Notes: a model not told the origin generated them from the letters alone. A stretch of 64,000 nucleotides of DNA from UBA11704 sp964576685 (GCA_964576685.1 CAZNVC010000001.1:8912-72911); one strand, 5' to 3'. Counted from the first letter of the stretch, positions 8,448-16,780 are shown. Program-made: numbers and translations.

Positions 8448-8618
8448 TTACTTGTGAGAAAAATATTTAGAATACAAAGATACATACCCCACTCCTTCGT
8501 CACACGTATCGAGTGACCCACTTTCACACTCAATTGGTGCATCTTGTGGAACAAGTGGCACAAAGAGTACTGCAAGGAGTACAAGTGCGAGAAGGATCCA
8601 AGAAGTTTTTGTATTCAT
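8448..8618 (-). CDS. Small exported peptide 2
   Basis: A 56-residue reading frame with an N-terminal hydrophobic segment (ILLALVLLAVLFVPLV, about 8-23), then a short polar tail with two cysteines (C31, C39) and the ending SLYSKYFSHK. It is clearly related to the peptide encoded just upstream, which ends SLYKKYTSH and also carries a cysteine pair. It starts 8 bases after that gene stops and rpe starts 12 bases after it ends, so it is translated within a pentose phosphate operon. No family is recognised; it may be membrane-anchored or secreted. Confidence 0.6.
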   Translation of the reverse strand: MNTKTSWILLALVLLAVLFVPLVPQDAPIECESGSLDTCDEGVGYVSLYSKYFSHK

Positions 8619-8626
8619 ACTATGTT

Positions 8627-8806
8627 CTAGTGAGAAGTATATTTCTTGTAAAGCGACGTGTGAGTATCTTTACATTTCACATAGTACCCTCCGGCTCCGT
8701 CCGGATAGGTAGTACAATCTTTCGGTGTTGGATTAGCAAGAATCGGCACAAAAAGAAAAATGAAAGCGATAATAAAAAGTGTGATATAAAAAAATTTTAC
8801 TCCCAT
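8627..8806 (-). CDS. Small exported peptide 1
   Basis: A 59-residue frame opening MGVKFFYITLFIIAFIFLFV, one hydrophobic helix, with a possible signal-peptidase site after ILA. A polar tail with two cysteines (C31, C45) and many Tyr/Gly follows, ending SLYKKYTSH. The ATG lies one base after the TAG stop of rpiB, which implies coupled translation. It is paralogous to the next gene in hydrophobic start, cysteine pair and ending. Function unknown; the conserved ending and operon position argue that both frames are real. Confidence 0.6.
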   Translation of the reverse strand: MGVKFFYITLFIIAFIFLFVPILANPTPKDCTTYPDGAGGYYVKCKDTHTSLYKKYTSH

Positions 8807-8807
8807 A

Positions 8808-9266
8808 CTATTTTGTTACTTCTTCAATTTGAATAATTCTTTCCGCATGACGTTCCTCATGCGAAAAAGGAGTGTCGAGAAAAAGTCTAATCGCTTGTAA
8901 TGCTTCAGAAAAAGTAACGAAGCGTGCTCCAATAGAAAGGACGTTTGCATCATTATGTTCGCGTCCAAGCTTTACAAGTTCGAGATTCCCTCCTGCATAC
9001 ACGATAGCCCTCACATGTCGAAAGCGATTAGCAACAATTGCCTCCCCTTGCCCAGAGCCCCCAAAAATAATTGCCATAGATGGTTCATGCATCGAATCCT
9101 TCTGTACATTCTCCGATGCTTGTGCCATATATCCTGGATAATTGTCTCCAGGTTCAAGAGTAAGTGCACCACAATCGTATACTTCTTTTCCGTCGTCTTC
9201 CAAATACTTCTTTACTTCCTCTTTAAGCGAGAATCCTGCGTGATCAGTTGCTAAATAAATTTTCAT
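8808..9266 (-). CDS. rpiB: Ribose-5-phosphate isomerase B
   Basis: A 152-residue RpiB/LacAB-type isomerase of ribose and ribulose 5-phosphates. It begins MKIYLATDHAGFSLKE, the family opening with the D-H pair. The usual catalytic C-G-T-G motif is IIFGGSGQGE here, with Gly-Ser in place of the cysteine region, as in RpiB proteins that use serine. HNDANVLSIGARF follows and the C-terminal HEERHAERI is typical. A TATACT box (9276-9281 as AGTATA) is 9 bases before the ATG. It is the first gene of the rpiB-peptide-peptide-rpe operon. Confidence 0.92.
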   Translation of the reverse strand: MKIYLATDHAGFSLKEEVKKYLEDDGKEVYDCGALTLEPGDNYPGYMAQASENVQKDSMHEPSMAIIFGGSGQGEAIVANRFRHVRAIVYAGGNLELVKLGREHNDANVLSIGARFVTFSEALQAIRLFLDTPFSHEERHAERIIQIEEVTK

Positions 9267-9303
9267 ATAGTACTAAGTATACAATTACTTGATAGGTAAG
9301 TGA

Positions 9304-9342
9304 AATAATAAGCGCGACCCCTTCGGGGTCGCGCTTATTATT
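9304..9342. terminator. Bidirectional terminator after gap
   Basis: AATAATAAGCGCGACCCC and its complement flank a TTCG loop and run into T-rich sequence. It belongs to the GCGACC/GGTCGC terminator family. Confidence 0.85.
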
Positions 9343-9359
9343 TTTCATACTACAATCTA

Positions 9360-10430
9360 TTATTTGATTGCCTTCCCCACCTTTGAAACATGTTCTACAA
9401 GCGTATGAGTGTACCCCATTTCATTATCATACCAAGCGAGTACCTTCACAAGATTACCTCCTACCACACGTGTCATCTTCAGATCAGCAATCGACGCAAA
9501 CGGAAGTCCAATAATATCACTCGATACTAGCTCTTCTTCTGTTGCTTGGAAAATCCCTGACCATCGTTCTGATTCTCCTGCTTTTCTTAAGATATCGTTC
9601 ACCTCCTCTGCTGAGGTTGTGCGCTTTGCAATAAACGTAATATCTGCAATTGAGCCAGCTGGCGTAGGGACACGAATAGAAACACCATCAAAGAGTCCTT
9701 CAAGTGCTGGAAATGCTTTTGTTACTGCAATCGCCGCCCCCGTTGAAGAGGGAACGATATTTTGCGCTGCCGCTCGCCCTTCACGAAAATCTTTTTTATT
9801 AGGACCATCTACAATTCCTTGCGAAGCAGTATATGAGTGCACGGTATTTAAAATAGCCTTTTCGATACCAATTGCTTCATCGAGAATTGCAATCACCGGT
9901 GATGATGCGTTTGTCGTACATGATGCATTAGAGGTTACCGCACAGGTACCGAACTTCTCTTCGTTGACTCCAAGAAGAATCGTTTCCCCATGAACAGATT
10001 CATCCTCCCCTTTCTTTGCAGGAGCAGAAATAACCACCGCCTTTGCACCACCTTTGAGGTGTGCTGATGCCTTATCATACGCGACGAAAAGTCCGGTTGA
10101 CTCGACAACAACATCAACGTCAAGACTTCCCCAAGGAATCACTGCTGGGTCTTTCTCTTGAAATACTCGTACACGAGATTCATGCTCCCCGCTTGCAACA
10201 ATATACTGCTCTTTTACTTCTGGAGTCGCACCATCATGAATCTCAGCGTTCACATCAAAGTGTGACACACGGTACACAGTGTCATACTGAAGGAGGTATG
10301 CGAGATTATGCACATCCCCTAAATCATTAATAGCAACCACTTCCATATCATCACGTTCAAATGCAACTTTAAAGAAGGCTCGTCCGATACGCCCAAAACC
10401 ATTAATACCTACGCGAATTTTTTTATCCAT
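9360..10430 (-). CDS. gap: Glyceraldehyde-3-phosphate dehydrogenase
   Basis: NAD(P)-dependent oxidation of glyceraldehyde 3-phosphate in glycolysis. The Rossmann motif GFGRIGR spans 11-17, the catalytic cysteine is C171 in SNASCTTN, and the activating histidine is in NTVHSYTASQ. The protein has 356 residues, about 20 more than usual. The extra length is in the 60-95 and 135-150 loops, for example AKKGEDESVHGE. The -10 box reads AGTATA on the plus strand (10440-10445), 9 bases from the ATG, so the mRNA is probably leaderless. Confidence 0.95.
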   Translation of the reverse strand: MDKKIRVGINGFGRIGRAFFKVAFERDDMEVVAINDLGDVHNLAYLLQYDTVYRVSHFDVNAEIHDGATPEVKEQYIVASGEHESRVRVFQEKDPAVIPWGSLDVDVVVESTGLFVAYDKASAHLKGGAKAVVISAPAKKGEDESVHGETILLGVNEEKFGTCAVTSNASCTTNASSPVIAILDEAIGIEKAILNTVHSYTASQGIVDGPNKKDFREGRAAAQNIVPSSTGAAIAVTKAFPALEGLFDGVSIRVPTPAGSIADITFIAKRTTSAEEVNDILRKAGESERWSGIFQATEEELVSSDIIGLPFASIADLKMTRVVGGNLVKVLAWYDNEMGYTHTLVEHVSKVGKAIK

Positions 10431-10445
10431 ATAAGAAACAGTATA

Positions 10446-10476
10446 TAGGGACTACTAGCTGGGGACTAGTTGATAA
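10446..10476 (+). repeat. Degenerate heptad array upstream of gap
   Basis: T occurs at 10446, 10453, 10460, 10467 and 10474, mostly as TA or TAG. The array begins inside the -10 region of gap. Confidence 0.4.
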
Positions 10477-10632
10477 CCGAGAACAAGATCTCAAGACACT
10501 CTAACCGCTTCGCCGTGAAAACGAAAAGGTACTATGGCACCTTGACTATCTTAATTATCTTTTTGTATTAGAGTATTTCACTTTAATGTCTTGTAATTTT
10601 GTCAATGTTGCCCGCCCTCCCACATTTGCTAC

Positions 10633-10638
10633 TATAGT
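10633..10638 (+). promoter_or_regulatory. -10 box of the ABC operon
   Basis: TATAGT ends six bases before the ATG with no SD, which predicts a leaderless mRNA. Confidence 0.6.
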
Positions 10639-10644
10639 ATCCAT

Positions 10645-11415
10645 ATGACAAACGATATCGTTATTTCCAGCCTCTCAAAATCGTATGGAACAAAAAAGCA
10701 AGTCCATGTTGTGAAAGATGTGTCGCTTACTGTTACTAAAGGTACTGTATTTGGATTTATTGGCCCAAACGGCGCAGGAAAAACATCTACCATCAAAATG
10801 CTTGTAGGGCTCTCGACGCCAACAACAGGCACTATTATGGTAGGTGGAGGATCCCCTTCTGATATGGCAGTGCATAAGAAAATTAGCTTCATGCCAGAAT
10901 CACCAACGTTCTATCAGTACCTCACAGGTGGGGAGTTTCTTGATTTTGTTGCCACACTCTTTAGAATTAAAGAAAAGGAAGAAACCATTGCCCGACTACT
11001 TGAGGAAGTTCACCTTACTAGTGCAAAAGATAAGCGTATACGCACCTACTCCAAAGGAATGCTTCAACGTCTTGGGCTCGCTCAAGCGATGATCAATGAT
11101 CCAGAAATACTTTTTCTTGATGAACCACTTGATGGCCTTGACCCAATTGGGCGTGCCGAGGTGAAGAAAATAATTCTCGACCTAAAAAAGAAAAACAAGA
11201 CAATCTTTATCAACACACACATCTTGGGTGATGTCGCAGAAATATGTGACATGGTGGGTATCCTAGACTTAGGAAAACTTCTTCGAGTCGATACACCGAA
11301 AAATATTGCAACAGGTTATCGCGACCTTGAGGATGCCTTTGTGCATATCATCCAAAAAGCACGGAAAGACGCTGTTGAAAACGTCAACGAACACAAGAAG
11401 GATATTATCCAGTAA
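10645..11415 (+). CDS. ABC transporter ATP-binding protein
   Basis: A 256-residue ATPase. Walker A is GPNGAGKTS (40-48), the signature motif is YSKGMLQRLGLA, Walker B plus catalytic Glu is ILFLDEP, and the switch histidine lies in NTHILGD. The C-terminal part after DMVGILDLGKLL is the short extension seen in ABC-2 type exporters. The permease starts 11 bases downstream, so the pair forms one exporter. The substrate is unknown; the ABC-2 layout fits polysaccharide, lipid or peptide export. Confidence 0.92.
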   Translation: MTNDIVISSLSKSYGTKKQVHVVKDVSLTVTKGTVFGFIGPNGAGKTSTIKMLVGLSTPTTGTIMVGGGSPSDMAVHKKISFMPESPTFYQYLTGGEFLDFVATLFRIKEKEETIARLLEEVHLTSAKDKRIRTYSKGMLQRLGLAQAMINDPEILFLDEPLDGLDPIGRAEVKKIILDLKKKNKTIFINTHILGDVAEICDMVGILDLGKLLRVDTPKNIATGYRDLEDAFVHIIQKARKDAVENVNEHKKDIIQ

Positions 11416-11426
11416 CACAATACTCC

Positions 11427-12197
11427 ATGAACACGAACATTTTCACCATTGCAAAAAACACTTTTAGAGAAAGTTCCCGCGATAGAATTCTTCTTTCTGG
11501 GTTCTTGGTAATCATCGCCATCATTCTTTTCACCCTCTTCATTGCATCAATTTCGCTAGAACAAAGCACGAGAATGATCATAGATTTTAGTGTTACCGCT
11601 ATTTATGCGCTTCAGATGTTTGTGGCAATCTTCATTGGATCAATGCTCATCTATAAAGAAATAGAGCGTAAGACATTTTATCTTCTCCTTCCAAAACCTA
11701 TCACAAGAACTGAAATTGTTATTGGTAAATGTTTGGGGCTTTCACTTACCACTATTCTTGTTACGCTTCTTTCAACAGGAGCGTTGTATATTATTCTCTA
11801 CATACAGAGCGGACAATTCTTTTTTTATCCGATTCTTCTTTCTGTGTTTCTTAGCACCCTTGAGGCAATACTTCTCATTCTTATTTCTATCCTCTTCTCA
11901 GGAATTACTTCCCCTATCCTCGCAGCAATCTCTACTATCACGCTCTATCTCGTGGGACATGCTGGGAGTATCTTTCGCTATATCTTCATGACAAACAAAA
12001 TCCCTCTTGTTGATTGGATTACTCGTGCCATCTATTATCTTCTTCCGAATCTTGAAAAATTTAATATCAGAAACGACATTATCTACGCAACAACACCATC
12101 ACTCTCAATGGTTGGAGTTACCACACTCTACGCCTTCTCCTATGCGCTACTTCTTCTTGTGATCACCCAGATAGTCTTCAAGAAAAAAGATTTCTAG
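11427..12197 (+). CDS. ABC-2 type transporter permease
   Basis: A 256-residue protein with six predicted membrane helices. The amphipathic opening NIFTIAKNTFRESSRDRIL and the ERKTFYLLLPKPITRTE loop with GKCLG are characteristic of the ABC-2 permease family (NosY/CcmB-like). It partners with the ATPase just upstream and is followed 27 bases later by a membrane-anchored TPR-like protein that may be an accessory component. Confidence 0.88.
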   Translation: MNTNIFTIAKNTFRESSRDRILLSGFLVIIAIILFTLFIASISLEQSTRMIIDFSVTAIYALQMFVAIFIGSMLIYKEIERKTFYLLLPKPITRTEIVIGKCLGLSLTTILVTLLSTGALYIILYIQSGQFFFYPILLSVFLSTLEAILLILISILFSGITSPILAAISTITLYLVGHAGSIFRYIFMTNKIPLVDWITRAIYYLLPNLEKFNIRNDIIYATTPSLSMVGVTTLYAFSYALLLLVITQIVFKKKDF

Positions 12198-12224
12198 AAC
12201 CCTGTCTCTGATTTCCCTTCTCGT

Positions 12225-13088
12225 ATGAAACTCCCAGCCTCTCTCACAAAAAACATTAGTCTTCTTGTTGTGATTGCCCTTTTTGTGCTGGTGGTCTTAT
12301 TTCAAAAAATACATGATGATCTTGGGCCACCCTTTACCACGAGACTCACTCTTGCAAGACGCAATCTTCTTCCGCCACAAATTCTTCCGTATATAAGTTT
12401 TGGATTTACTAATTTGATCACCGACTTCTATTGGATACGTGCTATACAAGACTTCGTGGCATGGAATGGAAAGGAAGGCTTTTTCATTGGATATTTCAAA
12501 AACATCACTACACTTGACCCGAAGTTTGAGTACCCATACCTCTTTAGTATTTTAACTATTCCACAAAATAAAGATGTAAAAACACTTGATGTGGTAGCAG
12601 GGATTGCACAAAAAGGAATACAAGCAATTCCAACGAGTTGGCAGATCCCTTTCTATCTCGGGACTCAATACTATCTCTTTACAAAACACTACGACCCAGC
12701 GGAGCAATATCTTGCTCTTGCTGCAAAAAAACCAGGGGCTCCTCAAGGGGCATCACTCGTCTATGCAACGTTTGTCTCAAGGACAGTAGGAAAGGGAGTA
12801 AGTAGCTACAAAACTTCTCAGGATCTGATAAAAGTAATCTACGATACTACCGACAATGAAATGATCAAGAAACTCTCAGGAAAAGGGATACAGGCTGGCG
12901 TCGTAACACAAGCACTAGAGAAAGGGATCCTTGCATACAAAACTAAATATCAACGTTATCCAAAGAATGTTAACGAATTGATTGCCGTTAATTTCGTTTT
13001 ACTTCCTCAAACCTTACTCGATAATTTTACTATCGAAATCAATCAACGAAACGGGAATTTCAAGATTGCCGAAAAAGAAGAACAGTGA
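12225..13088 (+). CDS. Membrane-anchored TPR-like protein
   Basis: A 287-residue protein with one N-terminal helix (about 10-27). A long, mostly helical extracytoplasmic region follows, with TPR-like pairs such as SWQIPFYLGTQYYLFTKHY and DPAEQYLALAAKKPGAP. It has a conserved-looking NLITDFYWIRAIQDFV segment near residue 65. It is transcribed with the ABC exporter and may be a substrate-handling accessory; this role is inferred from position only. No enzymatic motif is seen. Confidence 0.65.
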   Translation: MKLPASLTKNISLLVVIALFVLVVLFQKIHDDLGPPFTTRLTLARRNLLPPQILPYISFGFTNLITDFYWIRAIQDFVAWNGKEGFFIGYFKNITTLDPKFEYPYLFSILTIPQNKDVKTLDVVAGIAQKGIQAIPTSWQIPFYLGTQYYLFTKHYDPAEQYLALAAKKPGAPQGASLVYATFVSRTVGKGVSSYKTSQDLIKVIYDTTDNEMIKKLSGKGIQAGVVTQALEKGILAYKTKYQRYPKNVNELIAVNFVLLPQTLLDNFTIEINQRNGNFKIAEKEEQ

Positions 13089-13117
13089 GTAGGGAAAATA
13101 GGTGGCTTCCTGTCGTT

Positions 13118-13160
13118 CAACAATAAAACGTTACAGAATTTCTGTAACGTTTTATTGTTG
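13118..13160. terminator. 20-bp perfect stem terminator
   Basis: The arms at 13118-13137 and 13141-13160 are perfectly complementary around a three-base loop, 30 bases after the TPR-like gene. Confidence 0.75.
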
Positions 13161-13460
13161 GCGGACCCACGAGGAATCTCCTACAAGTTTCGTGTCGCCG
13201 TCGCTCCACGAATTGGCGGGCCCACGAGGAAATTCGGTCACCACTTTGGTATTTTATTTCTTAACTTTGTTATTCATAAAACACTCAAAGTCTCGACCCC
13301 GTAAAAACCGACAAAAGTTCCAACCAAAAATATTTGAATACAATTTTTATTTGGAACTTTAGTAGACCGGTTTTTTGTTCGATTCCTCACACCTGTGACC
13401 TTGGTCACAGGCTGTGGGCCCGCCCATACAAAAACTCCCCGAAAGGAGTTTTTGTATGGG
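13161..13460. repeat. Partial copies of the tRNA-Trp 3' end
   Basis: This 300-base stretch has no convincing gene. GCGGACCCACGAGGAAT (13161-13177) and GCGGGCCCACGAGGAAAT (13217-13234) are near copies of the tRNA 3' segment GCGGGCCCACGAGGAAT at 13460-13476. An inverted copy begins GTTCGATTCCTC (13377-13388) and resumes with GTGGGCCCGCCC (13414-13425) after a 25-base insertion. The insertion contains the perfect palindrome CCTGTGACCTTGGTCACAGG. The inverted copy continues into a hairpin directly abutting the tRNA. Confidence 0.75.
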
Positions 13461-13531
13461 CGGGCCCACGAGGAATCGAACCTCGACCAACGGATTTGGA
13501 GGCCGTTGTTCTGCCACTAAACTATAGGCCC
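13461..13531 (-). tRNA. tRNA-Trp (CCA anticodon)
   Basis: The minus strand folds into a 71-nt cloverleaf: acceptor GGGCCTA with TGGGCCC, T arm CGAGG-TTCGATT-CCTCG, and anticodon loop CTCCAAA giving CCA. The 31-39 pair of the anticodon stem would be a C-U mismatch. The CCA tail is not encoded. The 3' end runs into a hairpin that contains an inverted copy of the tRNA 3' half. Confidence 0.9.
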
Positions 13532-13553
13532 GTGTAGAAAGATTCTAACACAA

Positions 13554-13576
13554 AAGCGGTCGCTACGCGACCGCTT
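13554..13576. terminator. Terminator of pilin-like gene
   Basis: AGCGGTCGC and GCGACCGCT form a compact hairpin between the tRNA-Trp start and the end of the pilin-like gene transcribed toward it. The run of T after it is weak. Confidence 0.5.
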
Positions 13577-13605
13577 GTATCTCACCTTCTATACTCAGAA
13601 ATAAA

Positions 13606-13974
13606 CTAGACCTCAGGTTTCACGATAGTTCTTACATTACCAAGTCCTAAAATGTTTTGCATAAAGACAATAATTCCCCAGATTGATACCATTACAAAAA
13701 TAGCAACAAGAGAATACATCATGAATTGTTTTGACTTTGTTAAATTCTCTCCACCCTCTTTACCTTTCCAAATAAACATCACAAGACCATAAAAGAAAGT
13801 TATCACTGCAAGACCTATCAAAAATGGCACCGCTTGAGATACTAATGCCTGCGCACCACCAAGTAAATTCTGAAGTGGTGAGATATTCACTTGACCTGGC
13901 TGTTGCGCGAAAGCAAAACTTATACCAGCTACAACACTAAAAACAGTACTAATGGCGGTAATTGATTTTTTCAT
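13606..13974 (-). CDS. Pilin-like two-helix exported protein
   Basis: The ATG at 13974 gives 122 residues with a signal peptide (KKSITAISTVFSVV...FAFAQ). Two membrane helices follow, separated by the basic loop IWKGKEGGENLTKSKQ; the upstream in-frame extension lacks signal character. The core LVSQAVPFLIGLAVITFF and YSLVAIFVMVSIWGII recurs in at least four other proteins of this window. It resembles the VirB2/TrbC-like type IV secretion pilin family frequent in CPR genomes. No VirB4, VirB6 or coupling protein is encoded nearby, so a secretion role is inferred only. Confidence 0.75.
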   Translation of the reverse strand: MKKSITAISTVFSVVAGISFAFAQQPGQVNISPLQNLLGGAQALVSQAVPFLIGLAVITFFYGLVMFIWKGKEGGENLTKSKQFMMYSLVAIFVMVSIWGIIVFMQNILGLGNVRTIVKPEV

Positions 13975-14065
13975 ATTTTTATCTATACAAAAAGTATATA
14001 AGCTATATATATAACGCAAGCAGGAAGTCCCCTGTTTTTGATGAATAAACAGAATACCAGGTGCA

Positions 14066-14100
14066 AGAGAAAAGCGACGCCGTAGGTGTCGCTTTTCTTC
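14066..14100. terminator. Terminator after rpmG
   Basis: AGAAAAGCGAC with GCC-GTA-GGT apex pairs with GTCGCTTTTCT. A T-rich run follows on the side of rpmG transcription. Confidence 0.7.
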
Positions 14101-14121
14101 TAAGTGTGTATGGAAAAGAGT

Positions 14122-14283
14122 TTACTTCTTTGTTTCCTTGAACATCACGTGTTTACGAAGCTTCTTTGAGTACTTCTTGAGTTCAATCTTACGGGTAACA
14201 AGCTTCTTATTTTTAGAAGTGAAGTAGACCTCGCCTGTTTCCTTATTTTTCAATTGGATAAGATTATCTTGTGCCTTTGCCAT
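14122..14283 (-). CDS. rpmG: 50S ribosomal protein L33
   Basis: A 53-residue frame reading MAKAQDNLIQLKNKETGEVY with the C-terminal KLVTRKIELKKYSKKLRKH. This is the L33 signature (NKK-L-RKIELKKYSPKLRKH-x-F-KETK). The four cysteines of zinc-binding L33 forms are absent. It lies 48 bases before the end of glyS on the same strand. Confidence 0.9.
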   Translation of the reverse strand: MAKAQDNLIQLKNKETGEVYFTSKNKKLVTRKIELKKYSKKLRKHVMFKETKK

Positions 14284-14331
14284 AGTTGTGTGATTGTAGC
14301 ATGAAAATAAACAAGAATCAAGAAGATATTT

Positions 14332-15729
14332 CTAACCAAGCTTCTCTGAAAAGTACTGTATAAGATCGCTGATGGGGACGCGTATTTGTTCCATAGTATC
14401 CCTGTCTCGTACTGTTACCGCATTATCAGTGAGGGTATCAAAGTCCACCGTAACACAATATGGTGTTCCTATCTCATCTTGCCTGCGATAGCGCTTACCT
14501 ATTGACTGAGTATCGTCATATTCTACGAACATTTTTTTAGAAAGTGTCTTCCAAATTTCTTGCGCTTTTTTGCTTAACTCTTCCTTCTTAGAAAGCGGGA
14601 GGATTGCCACCTTCACAGGAGCAAGTCGCTTGTCTAACTTAAGAACAGTACGAGTGTCGTCCCCGACAACTTCTTCAGTATATGCATTATCAAGGAATGC
14701 GAGCATCATACGTGCAACACCAACAGAAGTCTCCACGATATGTGGTACAAAGCGTTCCTTGGTTGACTCTTCAAAGTAAGAAAGATCCTGTCCAGAGAAC
14801 TTCGCATGTTGAGTAAGATCCCAATCGCCACGAGCATGCACCCCTTCTAATTCCTTGAAACCCCCAAGCATCGCATAGTGATACTCTATGTCATACGCTT
14901 CACTTGCATAGTGTGCAAGCTTTTCATGTTTGTGCCAATTAAGTTTTGACTCTGGAATACCGTATTCGAGATAAAAATTCCATCGATCACGATGCCATCC
15001 TTCGAAGATTTCTTTCGTCTGTGATGGATGATGAAAGTACTGCATCTCCATCTGCTCGAACTCACGTGTACGGAAAACGAACTGCTTCGCAACAATTTCA
15101 TTACGAAAAGCCTTACCGATCTGTGCGATACCAAACGGAAGCTTTGGGTGAAGCGAGTCGATAGTATTCTTGTACTCAAGATAAATACCCCCACATGTTT
15201 CTGGTCGTAAGTACACCACATTCTCTTCGGTGAGCGCATCTGTTGGCGAACCAAGATTAGACTTTACCATAAGCGAGAACACCTTTGCTTCAGTTAAGTC
15301 TGCACTTTTACAGTTGGTACATACAAGCTTCTTCTCTCTACGAAGTATATCGAGCTCTGTATTGATCCATTCAAGAGATTGCTTATCAGCATCAATACCG
15401 AACTCTTCGAGCATATGATCAGCACGAAAGCGACTCTTACACTTGCGACAGTCAACTTGTGGATCATTGAACCCATCAATATGGCCAGATGCCTTCCATG
15501 TTGTCGGGTGCATGAAGATAGCACTATCAAGAAGTACCACATCGAGACGCTCTTGGGCAACGCTCTTCTGCCAAGCATTCTTCACGTTCGCAAGGAGGAG
15601 AGTTCCATAATGCCCGTAGTCATAGACACCAGAGAATCCTCCATAAATTTCTGATGATGGGAAAATAAATCCTCGACGTTTGCAAAGGGAAACTATTTTT
15701 TCCATCCGTTCTTGATGTGATTCGTTCAT
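14332..15729 (-). CDS. glyS: Glycyl-tRNA synthetase, dimeric class II type
   Basis: Charges tRNA-Gly. The 465-residue protein opens with RRGFIFPSSEIYGG and YDYGHYG, the hallmark of the alpha2 type. It has the glycine-adenylate motif 2 region GKAFRNEI...FRTREFEQME and motif 3 in ETSVGVARMMLAFL. A CRKC...CTNC pair near residues 94-142 forms a zinc-ribbon insertion. The C-terminal anticodon-binding domain is present (APVKVAILPLSKK). No glyQ-type alpha subunit is needed. Confidence 0.94.
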   Translation of the reverse strand: MNESHQERMEKIVSLCKRRGFIFPSSEIYGGFSGVYDYGHYGTLLLANVKNAWQKSVAQERLDVVLLDSAIFMHPTTWKASGHIDGFNDPQVDCRKCKSRFRADHMLEEFGIDADKQSLEWINTELDILRREKKLVCTNCKSADLTEAKVFSLMVKSNLGSPTDALTEENVVYLRPETCGGIYLEYKNTIDSLHPKLPFGIAQIGKAFRNEIVAKQFVFRTREFEQMEMQYFHHPSQTKEIFEGWHRDRWNFYLEYGIPESKLNWHKHEKLAHYASEAYDIEYHYAMLGGFKELEGVHARGDWDLTQHAKFSGQDLSYFEESTKERFVPHIVETSVGVARMMLAFLDNAYTEEVVGDDTRTVLKLDKRLAPVKVAILPLSKKEELSKKAQEIWKTLSKKMFVEYDDTQSIGKRYRRQDEIGTPYCVTVDFDTLTDNAVTVRDRDTMEQIRVPISDLIQYFSEKLG

Positions 15730-15792
15730 ATCGGCTTATTCTAACACAATGTAGGCGATAGTTGATAGATGGCAGGTGTGAGCAAAAAACAC

Positions 15793-15823
15793 TACAGCAT
15801 GACCACTTCGTGGTCATGCTGTA
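15793..15823. terminator. Hairpin terminator
   Basis: TACAGCATGACCAC-TTC-GTGGTCATGCTGTA, a variant of the shared terminator core, between the glyS promoter region and a pilin-like gene. Confidence 0.7.
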
Positions 15824-15863
15824 TCTACATTCTCTCTACCCACCGAAACCCATCACCTCTTAA

Positions 15864-16118
15864 TTAGTAAGTAAACATCCCTCCGAGGACGTCGTTGAAA
15901 AATTTAAGTATCCCTCCGACTGAAAAAATAATAAGGAGTCCAACTGTCCCCCAAAGTAGATGGCGCTTACCAATATTTTTCTTTTCTGGATCATTCATAT
16001 CAATAATGAATCGCACCCCTCCGTACAAAAAATAAACAAAGGCACACGCTGCGACAAGTTCGTAAAGCGGACTGAATACTTCTGTAACAACTCTTCCTAA
16101 TACATCTTCGCCATTCAT
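15864..16118 (-). CDS. Small membrane protein, pilin-like
   Basis: An 84-residue protein with two helices around a charged loop (DMNDPEKKNIGKRH). The second helix (LLWGTVGLLIIFSVGGILKFFNDVLGG) matches the pattern of the neighbouring pilin-like proteins, which place a basic or polar loop before an identical-style helix. It has no signal peptide, a clear difference from those neighbours. Probably a divergent member of the same family. Confidence 0.6.
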   Translation of the reverse strand: MNGEDVLGRVVTEVFSPLYELVAACAFVYFLYGGVRFIIDMNDPEKKNIGKRHLLWGTVGLLIIFSVGGILKFFNDVLGGMFTY

Positions 16119-16154
16119 GTAATGATAAATAAATTAAATATATGATACCTCTTA

Positions 16155-16757
16155 TTACTTTGCTCCCTCACCTGGTAAATTGAATCCAGATATACTTCCT
16201 CCTTGCCCTATGCCAAGTATTCCTCCAATAAAGGTGATAATCCCCCACAACGATACCATCACGAAGATAGCAAGAAGAGAATACATCATCCCTGCACGGC
16301 CTTTCTTCTGCTCTTCTGGATTATCCTTTCCTTTCCAGATGAAGGTAACGAGGAACCAGAAGAATACGACGACAGCAAGACCAACAAGAAAAGGAACGAG
16401 TCTGCTCACAATAGTCTGAGCAAGCGCTAGAAGGCCAAGAGGCCCACTAAAATTAAGATTGGTGCCGACAGAACCGGTGCCTCCACCTATGCCTATATTC
16501 CCGCTCCCCCCTATTCTTACCCCGCCTATTGTTCCTGCACCGCTCACTGTACCAGTATTAACATTACCGCTCACACCAGTGCCGTTACCTGTAGTTACTT
16601 GCCACTGCCCTGTGGTCTGATTATAACAAGCAGGCTTACCATTATACGTTCCACATATTTGTCCAAGATTCACCTTCACATCCCCTACCTGTAACTGTGC
16701 TGACGCAAAAAAAACACTACTAACAATGAGTGAACATGCTAGTAGTGTTTTTTTCAT
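16155..16757 (-). CDS. Pilin-like exported protein with Gly-rich domain
   Basis: 200 residues: signal peptide (KKTLLACSLIVSSVFFASA), a short region with two cysteines (ICGTYNGKPACYN), and a Gly/Thr/Val-rich repetitive stretch (about 55-100). The two-helix core follows (LAQTIVSRLVPFLVGLAVVV, FIWKGKDNPEEQKKG, MMYSLLAIFVMVSLWGIITF). The core is nearly the same as in the next upstream gene, which shows recent duplication with a unique N-terminal insertion. Likely a surface or secretion-system pilin; no partner genes are nearby. Confidence 0.7.
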   Translation of the reverse strand: MKKTLLACSLIVSSVFFASAQLQVGDVKVNLGQICGTYNGKPACYNQTTGQWQVTTGNGTGVSGNVNTGTVSGAGTIGGVRIGGSGNIGIGGGTGSVGTNLNFSGPLGLLALAQTIVSRLVPFLVGLAVVVFFWFLVTFIWKGKDNPEEQKKGRAGMMYSLLAIFVMVSLWGIITFIGGILGIGQGGSISGFNLPGEGAK

Positions 16758-16780
16758 AGGACTAAATACTTACCCGATGA

